From contig NC_059538.1 in NCBI RefSeq assembly GCF_905220415.1, forward strand, positions 4,278,001-4,342,000: 64,000 nt of DNA, given 5' to 3'. A program made the translations under genes and the position numbers. Below the pieces are notes generated by a model. That model saw only the letters and a program-made list of their open reading frames with translations, was not told the origin of the DNA and did not search any database. This DNA is from Colias croceus (taxonomy: Eukaryota; Arthropoda; Insecta; Lepidoptera; Pieridae). Positions 10,401 to 22,400 of this stretch are shown one piece after another (positions within the stretch are counted from its first letter, which is position 1; every line of letters begins with the position of its first letter).

Positions 10401-12753
10401 CACACAGCCACTCCCAAATAAATACTCGTTATAACCTCAAAGCAATTTGACACTTGACAGCTTGGACATTCCTTCTTACGTTCCGTTACACTATGGACCT
10501 TTCCTGTTTTGTTCCTGTATACAGATTTGAAACTTTTGTTATACATCTGACTAAACTTGTTATTACACTTTTTGTGTAATGCTAAATAAAAATACGCGGG
10601 AAAACGAATGTATTGCCATAAAAAAAAAATTTTGAATTTTAGTGACATTCCTGGTTTTGCACCTGTACTCTTCATATGTATTTGGAGTAAATTTATATTA
10701 TTTAATCCTTAACTTATATGGACATTCAATTTGTAGTACATATTGTTTTTTTGATATTAGAAATAAGCTTAATCTTTTGATTTTTAACCTTTGGCTGATG
10801 ACCTGGTCTAAATGTAACATTAACGCCGCAGTACCGTCTCATAGACGTTAAAACTTAAATTGAAATAAAATAATATAAATTAAACAATACTATACTGTAA
10901 CGGTTTTACAAATTGATTCATACATGTTTTAGAACAATTTAATACAGATAAAATAAAACTACTGTCCTTAATTTAATAATAATCAACATTTATTCTTGAA
11001 TACACTATAATTGCTTAGCTAAATTTAGGAACTCTTTTTTTTTTATAAATCTACACATCAATCGACAAATGAACTTAAATAATCGTTACTTCTTTGTATT
11101 ATAATTAAAAAATAACAAAAATAATTAGTCTTTCTTCAATAACAAAAAAAATGACAAGGCACATATTCGGTACATTTTCAACGTCGCGTCGTAGTATACA
11201 GTCATTGCATATTTGAAGACAGCATGTAAGACACATTGGCTTTCTGCATTGATAGTACTTTGTTCTTTTTTTAGGTGATTTGCACATAATATTGCACACG
11301 TCTTCCGAATTCCAGGTTCCAGATTAGCTTGGCTTTTTAGAGACGGAGGAGGTTCAGAGGTCAGGCATGTCGGTTGGTCCAATGCAGTGCCGGTGGAGAA
11401 GTTAATCTTTCAACTGGGGTTCTTTCCCGGTTCCTTGGCATACTCCTAGCTAGCATAGGTGTTTGTGGCATACTCTTTGGTGCAGATTTTTTTTTTCTAT
11501 AGGCATTCTGCGAAAGAGAATAAAATTAAAACCGATGTGACGTCAACGAGACCTTATGTGGCTACCTACGTAAACACAGAGGTGACGACCAAGAGACATG
11601 CTTAGTTTTTGTACATAAACACCGTACTTACGTCTGTGAGACGGCGATCGCTCCTGTGGGAACATCTGTGCACTCGGCGCGCTGGTAGCCATTACTGGCG
11701 GCAACAAGATGGCAGGATAGGAAGGTAGCGGGAGGGGTAACGCTGCACGTCGCGTTATTTGAAAAATATTGTCATAATAAAAATAATGACGTCTGTGAGA
11801 CGTATACCACGTCAGTTAAAGGTTAATAATAAAACTGTTAATCATTTTAGCTATCACAAGGTGTATTAGTCAAAGTATTTCCCTCATTAATAAGGAGAAG
11901 GAAGAACCATTTCCACAACTTGCCATGTGGAATATCAATAATTGTGGGCAATAACGGCTTTATCTGGATCAGTCCACAACAACAAGAACATAATATGGCA
12001 GTTGAGGACGACAGAGATGATTCAGAAAACTACTTACAGGTATAATTCCTGTGTTGTTATTTTAAATATGCAATACAGAAGTTTTTAAAATAAATAATTT
12101 GAATTATTTTATGGAAAAATAAAGATTAGGTAGAAATTTATATGTAATAAATTTTATTGGTTAATTATTGTCGTTTAAGTTTCGTTAAATTAAATAAGGG
12201 TAATCTAGAAATCACATTTCTATATAAGGTAACTGCCCCAGTAGATAAGTTTTACACTTAACAACACTGGTTCATTGGCGAGTCATTTTTATAATTAATT
12301 TATTAGGTACTAATTTTCCGCCCGCGGTTTCAAAGAAAAACTCGCATAGTTCCCGTTCCCGTGGAATTTCCGGAATAAAACCTATCCTATATTACTCGTG
12401 GATAATGTAGCTTTCGAATGGTGAAAGAATTTTTAAAATCGGTCCAGTAGTTTATGAGCCTATTCATTACAATCAAACAAACAAAGTTTTCCTCTTTATA
12501 ATATTAGTGTAGATATCATTGGTTATTTTATTTGCAGCCAATCAGCAGATCAGATAGAGAAGCAATAGCGCGACTAAAGAACTGTATTGCGGCTCTTGTT
12601 GCATCAAAAATGATGCTCGATGACACTAGCATAATATTTGCTTATGAAGAAAGTCTTAAATATGAAGATGTGAAGGATCTATTAGACCCAGAAGCCATGC
12701 TTGATATTGCGTTCTTAACACAACACAGAATAAATGATGTTATGGAAGAATAA
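7446..12753 (+). CDS. EXOSC2: Exosome complex component RRP4
   Basis: RRP4 is one of three S1/KH cap subunits that guide RNA into the exosome core in nucleus and cytoplasm. Five exons, 7446-7570, 7669-7906, 8134-8268, 11851-12039 and 12538-12753, join in frame to 300 aa, normal for the family. Diagnostic stretches: MRGHGTYVEDD across exons 1/2, VNKLICVRPLKSRYVGEIGD and the S1 core VQQKRWKIETNSRLDSVLQL in exon 2, GDLISAEVQSIFSDGSLALH in exon 3, and the KH region LPCGISIIVGNNGFIWI in exon 4. Intron 3 (3.6 kb) is swollen by two DNA transposons and intron 4 by a Helitron copy. An AATAAA at 12968 probably ends the transcript, about 130 bp from the converging SLC44 3' end. Confidence 0.96.
8321..10673 (-). 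mobile_element. Complete DNA transposon with 4-bp TSD, DUF7869-like transposase family
   Basis: The ends are inverted repeats of about 35 bp: GAAGGGTACAGGTGCAAAAC on the left, and GAAGAGTACAGGTGCAAAAC read inward from the right, both continuing to ATGTCACTAAA. ATAT flanks each end (8317-8320 and 10674-10677), consistent with a 4-bp target duplication. Sub-terminal inverted copies of GGAATGTCCA and GTCCACTATGG lie at 8558-8592 and 10462-10505. The interior is a single long minus-strand ORF. The whole 2353 bp sits in RRP4 intron 3, antisense to the gene. Because ATAT is palindromic, the exact boundary could be up to 4 bp further out. Confidence 0.85.
8617..10383 (-). CDS. Transposase-like protein (RNase H-like fold, DUF7869-type)
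   Basis: An intact 588-codon frame; the second Met (10356, MSDSYEENN) may be the true start. Seen: a basic N-terminus with KKRKK runs, a Cys cluster DDCRCKRLKCF near residue 53, then in the C-terminal half AMDYQKNVSLPNITTNDVYY, EIYCDSAGGQNKNYTVIRFI and YPVRGHSYLECDKNMG. The spaced acidic residues in DYQKN, YCDSAGGQNKN and GHSYLECD look like an RNase H-like catalytic triad. The region resembles the DUF7869 proteins frequent in insect genomes. The TIRs and target duplication around it argue for a transposase rather than a host gene. Superfamily is not certain; a 4-bp duplication would fit Sola-like elements, but that is a hypothesis. Confidence 0.75.
   Translation of the reverse strand: MLYWSSVGKMSDSYEENNNSFVHKTKKRKKTGRMREVMKKLRVATHEPGDDCRCKRLKCFDRISSEQRVKLLKDFNSMKSIDDQNLYLCGLMNVCSIKRRRSRKIDEMDANFHQTQFTYKVRVIENDDTKEVPVCCKAFLSIFGITKGKLEHLQKSLKTTGTAPCDKRGKSSSNKRLNSNIKNLICDHIKSFKGRLSHYSLNDTKKEYLPEDLNIKKMYSLYLDAHESQNHVSYETYRTIFNTEFNISFGYPRTDTCSSCDEFTIKAKALRVQGNTVELNRISILNNLHKKKAQTFYDRKKNARMKSKRDVEFQAIAMDYQKNVSLPNITTNDVYYKRQLSMFSFNIHALGDGSSYFYTYPETCGRKGSDEVVSFLFHYLTNHLDNRVKHLEIYCDSAGGQNKNYTVIRFIHFVVHKMKFLDSIKITYPVRGHSYLECDKNMGLINLKTHMEVPYQWYDLLRVSRQRPKPFEVIEVGIGELIRKFTVFFQNQYLKKCSFPVQSQREIMCVREHPRVILHRSNYNGLWEKSPIVAKKETGSITSKEFELPDFSYTNFLPISAEKYKDLLDLKKFCSEGAQSYFESIPHV
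10820..11819. mobile_element. Decayed piggyBac-like element between TTAA sites
   Basis: TTAA occurs at 10820-10823 and 11816-11819. The inner ends are imperfect inverted repeats sharing GTA-(C/T)-CGTCTCATAGACG on the left and GTATACGTCTCACAGACG read from the right. A further CGTCTGTGAGACG palindrome lies at 11632-11644. About 1 kb, too short for a full transposase; the middle carries a transposase C-terminal remnant. It sits in RRP4 intron 3, 147 bp after the previous transposon. Confidence 0.7.
11105..11299 (-). pseudogene. piggyBac transposase C-terminal cysteine-rich remnant
   Basis: The frame reads CNIMCKSPKKRTKYYQCRKP then MCLTCCLQICNDC, a Cys spacing typical of the zinc-binding C-terminal domain that anchors piggyBac transposases to their termini. 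An overlapping frame (11125-11382) carries the sequence just upstream, which suggests a frameshift at the junction. The catalytic core is absent, so the copy is dead. Confidence 0.55.
12310..12516 (-). mobile_element. Lep1-type Helitron copy (RRP4 intron 4)
   Basis: The minus-strand copy has the family landmarks CCGCCCGCGG, CATAGTTCCCGTTCCCGTGG, GGAATAAAACCTATCCTAT and a far end of AATATTAGTGTAGA. The GC-rich 3' end is eroded. Confidence 0.65.
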
Positions 12754-13469
12754 ATATTTTGTTATTATTATTACTGTATTACATAGTCGCCTATATTTAA
12801 TTCTTTTGTGGTTCAAGCAGCTAACATTTCTTTTTATTATGAAAAAATATTGTAAATTTAAAACTGTATAGCATTTTGTAGGCAAAATCGATTGAGATCC
12901 TTATGATTAATTAAATTACAATTTTTTACACTTTTATAAAAAAAAATGTATTAAGAGTTATAAATGAAATAAAAGTGAATGAAATAAAACAAAAAGTTTT
13001 GTTAAAAGTAGTTTAATAAAACTAATAATTATAAAGACACTCTTGCGAATTAAAACCGCTATAACTAGCGTTATAAAAATCTTATAAAATACACCAGTTG
13101 TCACAAATACTCACAATACAATAAAGATTTCGAAATTTTTTATTAATACTTTACCGTTTACATTATATTTGGCTTTCAATATTCCTGTAGCAGGTATAAT
13201 ATTTCAAAATGTATAATATTAATATGTATATTCGTGACATATTCACATATCTATCTTATATAAAATTAATAGAATTTAAGGATATAATCTCACAACTCTT
13301 ATTGACATTGTTTGGCACTCTGCATTGTTTTTAGTATAAAAGTTATTATTATTTTAAAATATTTTCCACGCAATTATTTGCAATATTTTAAATCATACAT
13401 TCTACTAGAACTCTCTAGGCTGTCTTAAAAATGACTAATTTAAGAAACAATCAATAAAATGGTAAATGT
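12754..13469. other. Convergent 3' UTRs of RRP4 and SLC44
   Basis: AT-rich non-coding sequence between two facing stop codons. AATAAA on plus at 12968-12973 fits RRP4, and a minus-strand AATAAA (plus tttatt, 13138-13143) fits the SLC44 gene. If both are used, the two transcripts end about 130-150 bp apart. Confidence 0.55.
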
Positions 13470-16400
13470 CTATCTTAGTTTCTTATTCTTCTTACCAAGG
13501 ATTTTTAATAGATTCTTAGACATGAAATAGGGTTTCTCAGGCGATCCGTCATTTCTTTCGCAGTCTTCCACTGTAAAAAGTTATTTTTTATTTACTATTT
13601 GAAACTTAAATACAACGACAACTTCATTTAAATACGGTATTGGGTTTCTTATACGGCAAACTAATTTGATATAAGTATATACCTATTCTTCATTAGGTAT
13701 TTAAGAATTTGTATAGATTTTATATTTTTTGGCATTCAAATGCTTTATAAATTTATATTTGTATAGATGTGAATATAGTTCTTGAAATTTTAAGTGAGTT
13801 TTAGCCCCGGAACACAATGTAGGGTACTTATTAACACTTTGGTTTATCCTGATATTTTTTTAAATATACTTACAGAAGCAGAGGAATAGAGTATCCACAG
13901 CCATTGAATATACATTGAAGAATATTGTACAGATGAGGTAGGTAGCAACGCTTAGTATGATGGCGGGAATATAGTTGTAATGCAAACGTTCGCCTTTAGT
14001 TATCTCGTATACATAGTTCCATTCTAATAAGTAATAAACAGCAAATCCGACTCCTATAGAGATCAATAATTTTGATAGGAAGAATATAAAATCTGCGACC
14101 TGAAAAAAAATGTATGAATTTAGGTATTTCTGTCGTCATAAAAATTGATCACGCTGCATGGTATTGTTATTGTTATTGTTGGTGTTGTTATAGTATCAGA
14201 AAGAAATTGTACTAATGATTTCTTATTATAAGTATTAATACGAGCTAATTCGGCTTACTTCGTTATTCCAGGATATCCTTATTATTTAGGCGTATTAAAA
14301 TCGATCCCGCCGTTTATGACAGACGAAAATATATAAATATTTAGATATAAGTAGTTTTATTTTAGGTAGTTTATGCATTTACGGAATCAAAAAAGTGTAA
14401 GTAAGTAATCATAGTACATATCTACTTACATCATTTTAGATATTTACACAAAAAGAAAATCTAAAAGTTTATGTACGTGTAAGTGTATATTTAAAAGAGT
14501 CCTTAAAATATTACCTTGTCCAAAATAACTACACGAACAATATTTCTCATGAGCAAGGAGAATGCGTCGTGAGCGCTCTTACAGAAGTTTTTCCCGTGTA
14601 CCGCGCACATAATGTACGCATTTTTATTGATAAACTTCAAGAAGTTCTCTAAACACCAGAAGAAACATTTGCAGCAGCATAACACACAACGCGATATAAT
14701 ATTGTCAAATTTCTTCGCTTTGTTATCTATATATTCCAAAATTACTCGTATAACGCGCACTATCGCTATTATAAGAGCTCCTAAGGCCACGGTACCTAAG
14801 TGGAATCTGAAATAAAACAATTAATAAATTTATAATTACGCAAATAATATCTTTGTTTAGGTACTCAAACATGTAATTACTGACATCTGCGTATCCTAGT
14901 ATCTATACAAGTACCTAACCGTAAACAGTAAACTGATAAGTACTTACTTTGTTACAACTTTGAACAATTCATCGTTACTTTTAACCGGTTTGTCGTGAAA
15001 GTTAGTACCTAATACATATTGCATACTTAAACCGAACAAAGCAACAAATATGAATGCTTCAATAGGGCCAGATATAAAGAAATGAAGTTAGATAATTAAT
15101 AATAATATTACATAACAGTTTATAAAGGAAGCTTTAATTAATTACCGAAGAGTCCGATATATGCCCGATGTGAGAGTGAAAAAGGGCAAATCTCTTTTAT
15201 GGAATGTCCAATACCAAGTAGAAAAGGTGCTAGCTAACATCATATCAGCAATGCCGCTAATGAAAAACATCGTCCAGAAGAAACCAAGCAAATTAATCAC
15301 TGTAAAGGAATAAATGAAAATCAATATATAATTAAATACATAAACATTTATAAGATTATAAGCATAGGAAAAACGTTAGTGCCCTTACGCACTAGCGGTT
15401 AACCGCGATTATTTGAAAACACGCTTTATAATGATCTCATTGAGGCATCTATCAGCTTAATAGATGTTAATTAAGCACGAACATTGCATTGTCTTGTATC
15501 AAGAGTGAGACTATAACACTCAATCGACACTCATTATATGATTACAGAGTTAGTTGTGTGGAAATGCCCAGTAAAATATAGAATAATATGTACACTTGGA
15601 AAAATAGAATTACTATTACATAATAGATTTACTAGGTACTTATTGTATAATAATAAATTACTCACAGTGTAAAGCTATCACGTTATTTGGATTATCAATG
15701 CCGGTAAAGTGACAAGACGCCAGAGAGCACGGTAATAGACCTCCGGGAGAGCTGGTGTCGCGGCAAACACTAACAAACTTTGCTGGGTCACAGGCCTGTC
15801 CCTCCTGAAAACATTGATCTTTGAATTTATAATTGAACTTATGTATGGTTTAAAATAAAAGCAGTAGTGGAACAGTGCTGAGGACCTCGGACTTCAAATC
15901 GATAAGTCTGTGTCCCAGCAGTGCGATATAAAGGGCTGATAATAATATGATGATGTCAGATGGTTTGGAAACATTAAGGGTAATTAATAAATGTTTCAGG
16001 ACACTAGGTATCCCAAAACCCTATAAAAACGTCACCATGGTGACAACGGTAATTCCAAGGTAATCCTTAAGGTAAACCAGTATATTAATTACTTTACCTC
16101 AGTATAGACGTCGCCACAGCTGCAAGTCGTGTCGTTGCGGATGTTGACCACCCGGAATGCTGATTCTCCTATCGACAGCAGATACACGAGAACCAACACT
16201 CCATATGCTATGACAGCACACTGCAATATCCACGGGATTATAGGGAAAACTATTGTAGATTTAATTGCCGTTACTGCTCTGAAATTTTAAATTAAAAATT
16301 GTTGAAACTGTTATTGAGTTAGATACTTACCTAGGATATTGAAATGTTTTAATTTCGTAAACTTACTTGCTGCCTTCACGAATTAGAGCAATTGCAATAG

Positions 16401-19400
16401 TTATTCTTTTGCGCAAGAAAATGACTACCAAGAGAAGTATTAGGAATATCACAGCCACAATAGCGAGGATGACGAGCCACGTCGAGTATTTAGTAAACAT
16501 TGACTGTGCGTAGCCCTTCAAGTTGGTAGTCTGATAGAGTCCTACTGGATTTGCTTTGTAATACTCGTAGTTCTTGTAACAGACGTACATAGCTGAAAAG
16601 AGAATGAGTCATAAGAATTGATCGAAAAGTATAAATTGCATAGTTACTAACTTTGCACTCTTTAAACTTACCGAATCCGAGTAATGCTAGCAACCCAGCT
16701 ATCGAGACCCACACTACCGGGGCGACCACCCATCGGAGTAAAAGAATGTATATAAAGCACACGATAACCACTGCTACCAGTGCTCCAGCCAGATACCATC
16801 TTGACTGAACCAGATCCTGAACTATTTGAGACGATAACTGTTAAACAGAAAATAATGATATAGTTTGGGCCCAATGAAACAAGTGCATGACATATAGTTG
16901 TTATATTGTTTACAGGTAGTACATACCTACAAATATTATAAATGCGAAAGTTTGTGAGGATGGATGTGTATGTGTATGTTTGTTACTCTTTCACGCAAAT
17001 ACTACTGAACCGATTATAATGAAATTTAGCACACGTATAGAAGGTAACTTGGACTAACACATAGGATAGATTTTATCACGGAAATCCCACGGGAACTATG
17101 CGGGTTTTTCTTTAAAACGCGGGCGAAGCCACAGGCGGAAAGCTAGTACAAAACAATGAATTGTTTTAAGTAAGCTTGGTACATTTATGTACGTTTACAG
17201 TACCTAAGTAATATACCAAAGAAAATAAGCATCGTGAATTGTCAATATTATTAACGAGCTAAAACGAAGAATGCAGCCAAAAAATATTGAAGTTAATTTA
17301 GTTATATATTATCTTGGACTAATAATGGTATTATTATGTATAATATAAAATCCATTTTATCAGAAATAGGAGGAAGAATAAAGTGTTTAAATAAACGCTT
17401 ATTAATTCTATTGAATTGGAACAAAAGTTGATAAATTTTTCACGTCATACAGGAAATCGAGTATAAATATTTAATTTGCTGAATACCGTTAATTTCGAAC
17501 AACTACTATAAGTACTACACTAAAATTGAGTAATATTGTGTTCCATTATCATACAGGAAGTGTGAACCTAAAAATGCGGCGGCGATGCACGTATCCATAA
17601 TACGCCGAAAGGTTATTTATTGCTGAATAATATAACTTTACATGAGAAAACATGCAACTTTAAAACAAAAAAAAATGTAGTTACAAAAAATTTAAAATAA
17701 TCGGATGCTACTTTACCTGATTGAATTTTAGCAAATTAGCCAATTGTTGAAGCACTTCCTCCTCCGCCAGATCAACGCCATCGATTTGTCGTATTACTTC
17801 CACTGCCGAAGTCACGTTAACAAAGCACCGAGCGACCACTGTTCCAGACACCAACGGTGCATTAGTTATTAATATATTTGTGCCAGTAGCATTAGTAATG
17901 GATCAAAAGTATATTTGGATTAGGGAACATTCGCAGCAGTAGGATATGTGTCACAAGGATGGTTCTTTTTTCACGTCCTTAAATACTCACCTAAGACGCA
18001 TATTCGAGTCGAGAGATATTAATTAATAAGCTTTTACCCGTTACCTTTTTAACAACATAAACTAGATACAGGTGATAGGTCTACATGCAAAGCGATCATT
18101 ACTTTGTGAAAACATGCGCATAAATGTTCTGGGCATTGCACAGCCTTATTTTTACGTACTATATGAGCCTCGCGTTCATTTTCCCGTGTGAAAAATGTAA
18201 CCCAGCTTGCAGCAATCCAACCAACATACGAATCAAGAGCCGTGGCACTATTCAGCAAAGATTTTTGCGCCTCAGCTGGATTCCGCACACATGTATCCCC
18301 AGTGCTTTGCTTAGGACTCTGGCATTGCAGAGTTGAAAGGTCCCCGATGCAGCGAAACAACACTGAAGCGCGTTCAATCGTTGATAATCGCAATGAATCA
18401 AACAAAGCATCACAATTACACACATTAATAAAACAAAACAAAATAAAACAAAAACAGGCAAAAAATTAACCACACGGGAGCTAAGTTAAGACATTGCAAA
18501 TTTATAATAAAACACATTTTAATCATTGAGATATACATATTATGGAGACGACACCGCCTACATCACTTATGTTCCGCTCAACATACGCCATATGGCGTAA
18601 CTGCACGCTCATTTTTTATTTGTTTTAACTTTTAAAGTGAAACGCATCAAATATGCCTTCGTGTGTGTTACGATATTGCACAAATAATACGGAAAAGTGC
18701 AAAGGAATAACTTTCATCGGTAAGTACCTAACTAGATAATAATTTTTAAAACTTAGTTAGAGCAAAAAAATGGCGCACAGATTTTGTTCGTGGTGTCTCC
18801 TCCATACGTAGTAATATTATCTCTATGATTTTAATATAAATTACCTACCTGGTTGACTGGAAATGATAAAGCTGGCACATTTTTCTTCTTGCATATACTG
18901 AAGAGCTTGCGAACTCGTCATCGTTTGAATATTTACTTCATCTGTGCACACCATGCTCGGCCTAAAAGTTTCGAACGCTCCCGGGTTTAGCCGTATTTCT
19001 TTTTCGAGTAAAATTGTATTGGTTGGACATTTTTCTACACAAACCTGAAAGTGAAAAAAAATATGATAAAAGAATGTTTCATATAAGTAGATATTTATCC
19101 ATTTCATTTTATTCATTCACAAAACTCACCTGTGTAGTTGGACAACCCGTTATCGGAGTTCCGGGTGCAAGACATTTTGCAATGTTGAAAAATATTAAAT
19201 ACGGTTTGTTTTCTAGTCCTGAATCTAATCCACAGCGGCGGCCTTTGGTATCAATGGGTGCCAATAGTTTCTCAACACTTCCTCTTGTCATACCTACAAT
19301 AGTCAATTCATCTTTACTATGGTAATTAATTAGACAAATATAAGTTATCCAAATAAAACCAACGTCTTGGCAATTGACGAGTCAATTAACAAGCCTTGAA

Positions 19401-22400
19401 GACGAAACTACCGAGTGTCGAGAACATTAAATTATAATTTTCGCTTTATCCGCACATTGTCAGAGAGTAATAACTATAGTAACTATCGACATTGTTTACT
19501 TTCTCACTGTTCCAATCGGTGGAAGGAAACGTGACGAAAGCAACATTTTTAACCACAAGTCCACAAGGCCAAGAGCGTGTTGCACATGATTGTGGTTTTT
19601 TTTTTTTTTTTTGTAAGGTGTTTCTCAATGTTAGCCAGAAGGGCTTCTACATTTTAACGCGGACGCGGGGGTGAACTGAAGGTTCACCCTGGTAGCGACA
19701 TGCACAAGGGCGTCCCCCCTTGACGGGGACCACGAACCTCGGCTTGAGCTGTCGCTTGAGTGGAGGAGGCCAGAAGGGCCCTAATCGGACGGGATGATTG
19801 TGGTCTTAAGTCTTGGTTTCATTGTAAGAGTTAAGGAAGATAGTCTGTGCTTAGGCCACTAACTTTCTTATTATTTATTATCAACTACGAGATAGTTCTA
19901 GGGGACAAGAAATGTTTATTTTAAAACATAATGAAACACGACAATTCGAAGAAAATTAGGTGATGAGAATCACAATGTTATAACCTGCCAAATTTTATGT
20001 TTAAATAACTATTTCTCATTTTATGAAAAAATCTGAGCACTTACTATAATATCCAACGAAGCCCCACGCTCCGAGGAAAAGGATGAACACTATTAGCCAT
20101 ATTATGTCCGTGCAAGACCGATTGCGTGTAGGTCCATTAAAGTCAGGATCGTACCGTATCGGCTCCCCTGGAAATTATAAATTCTATAAATACATACTGA
20201 AAATTATACATTCTATATGTACTTTGAAACACGTTACAATTTTTTAATTGAATATACATACATATACATTACATTACACACGTATATCGTGTTGATCTGC
20301 ACCTACCCAAAAATGATTGGTATACATTATAGTACCTATATATAGCATCATTTTTGGGTACATAGAATATATACATATAATAAATCTGTAGAAGGGTCAA
20401 TTCTGTACATTGAAAATATTAAAAAAATAAATAGCACTGTTACTGTGTGTTACTGGATCGATACCAAACCCAAATATGTGATTAAAAAAATTTTGTCTGT
20501 CTGTCTGTCTGTCTGACTGTCTGTCTGTATGTGAAGACATCACGTGAAAACTACCGGTTCGATTTCGATGAAACTTGGTATAATTATACCTTATTATCCT
20601 GGGCGTAAAATAGGATACTTTTTATCCTGGAAAAATACGTAGAAAAAAAAAATAATCTTAATTTTTCAGTTATATCCATAGACGTTGTTCCGTAGAACCG
20701 CGAACACACGTTGCGTATTATTATAGGCCTAGCCGTATTTGGGTCCAATAGATATTTATAAGATATCATTTTCAGAATTACTCAAAATGGAGAAAATATA
20801 AACCATCCACGCGAAGACCGACATCCGCGCGGACGGAGTCGCGGGCGGAAGCTAGTTTAAAATATATTATAAGTACAAGTTCAAAAAAAATCATCCATCT
20901 ATCACTGAGACTCATGTATGATGTTCATGAATACAATCTACAAATAAAATTTTAGACAGAGATCAAAATCTGTGAAGAGTCCCAAATCCCAATAGTCAAA
21001 TAAAACATATTCTCTGCAGTTATATGAGAACATAAGAAGAATAATAATTGTTTGCAAGTGGACAAATTCATGATTTCTTTAATCAAGAGGGCAAAAAATG
21101 TTTAGAAAATGAGTCATATAAGCGTATTATAATAACTCACTTGATTCTTTTGGAGATACACAAGCATCCCCGCAACACACCATCATTTAATCACTTCTTA
21201 TCACATGTATACAATCATTCACAGTCCACAGTTTTACAGTTTTCATAAAAGGTACATTTTAATAACCAAATTGAGTATTTCGTTTACATTTAGTAACTTC
21301 TGTTGTATATCATTTCGTATCAGTGAGCGCGGTCCCTTATCAGGTTGAATGATAACATCGTTGGTAAAGTATATTTTACGATCAATAGATAATTATCAAT
21401 GATTACGCTTAAATGTTTTTAAATTCGTGAGCCACGGCCTTCCTGAATGAGAAAGTCAATAAGCTAATCTATTTAGTTAAATCGATAGCGTTTCTGCGGG
21501 ATTCAACACCTCCAAACAAAACAATAATATTTTGAGATAGTTTCATATTGTGCAAATTGATAAAAAAGTTTTTCATTTAGGGTTTACTAAATAGTTTTCA
21601 TTTATATTTGTTTTGCATAATATGTGAGCAGCCCTACGCACGATAAAATACTGTATAATATTTTATCATTTGGTATATTGTGACATGATGGTCTAATATT
21701 ATCCCTTCACACCCCATAGGTCTATTCCTAAAATACTTCGGATCGTTCAAACTCTCTTATTTTTTTAATACTTAGCTGTTGCGTTTGAAATTGCTCTGTA
21801 TTTGTAGAGTAGAAGCTATCGTTTAGTATAAAATGAGTAGACAAAGTTCGAACATAAGTAAGTTGAAGGTAACAACTCACAATTTTTTTAATCGACATCA
21901 TATAAGCATTACGCAATAACTATTAAGATAGATAGTTGGGTACTATAATCAGATGCGAATGTAAGTACCTATTGTGTATTTCAAAATAGATTATTAGGTA
22001 CCTACTAGCTTTCCACCCGCGGCATCGCCCGCGCAGTCAAAGAAAAATCCGCATAGTTCCCGTTCCCGTGGGATTTCCGGGATAAAACCTATCCTATGTC
22101 CCGGGGTAAAAAGTAACCTATGTCCTTTCTCGGGTATCAAAATACCTCTATACCAAATTTCATGCAAATTGGTTAAGTAGTTAAGGCGTGATTGAGTAAC
22201 AGACAGACAGAGTTACTTTCGCATTTATAATATTAGTATGGATTTAATGTATCCGGAACTGTACATCAATGATCAATCTTTCCATAAAGATTATTAATTA
22301 TTATTTTGAAGAGCTAAGAAAATGTTAATATTGTAATGGATTACCCGGAATTAATATTAATATTATCTATATTCAATATAATTACCTACTTGAAAACTGA

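Noticed and set aside
10367..10675. 102-codon minus frame
   Set aside because: Runs through the TIR and 5' leader of the 8321-10673 transposon; composition is not protein-like.
16668..16874. 68-codon frame with a Gly/Ser-rich composition
   Set aside because: Wrong frame across SLC44 exon 6; the in-phase frame encodes the expected membrane helices.
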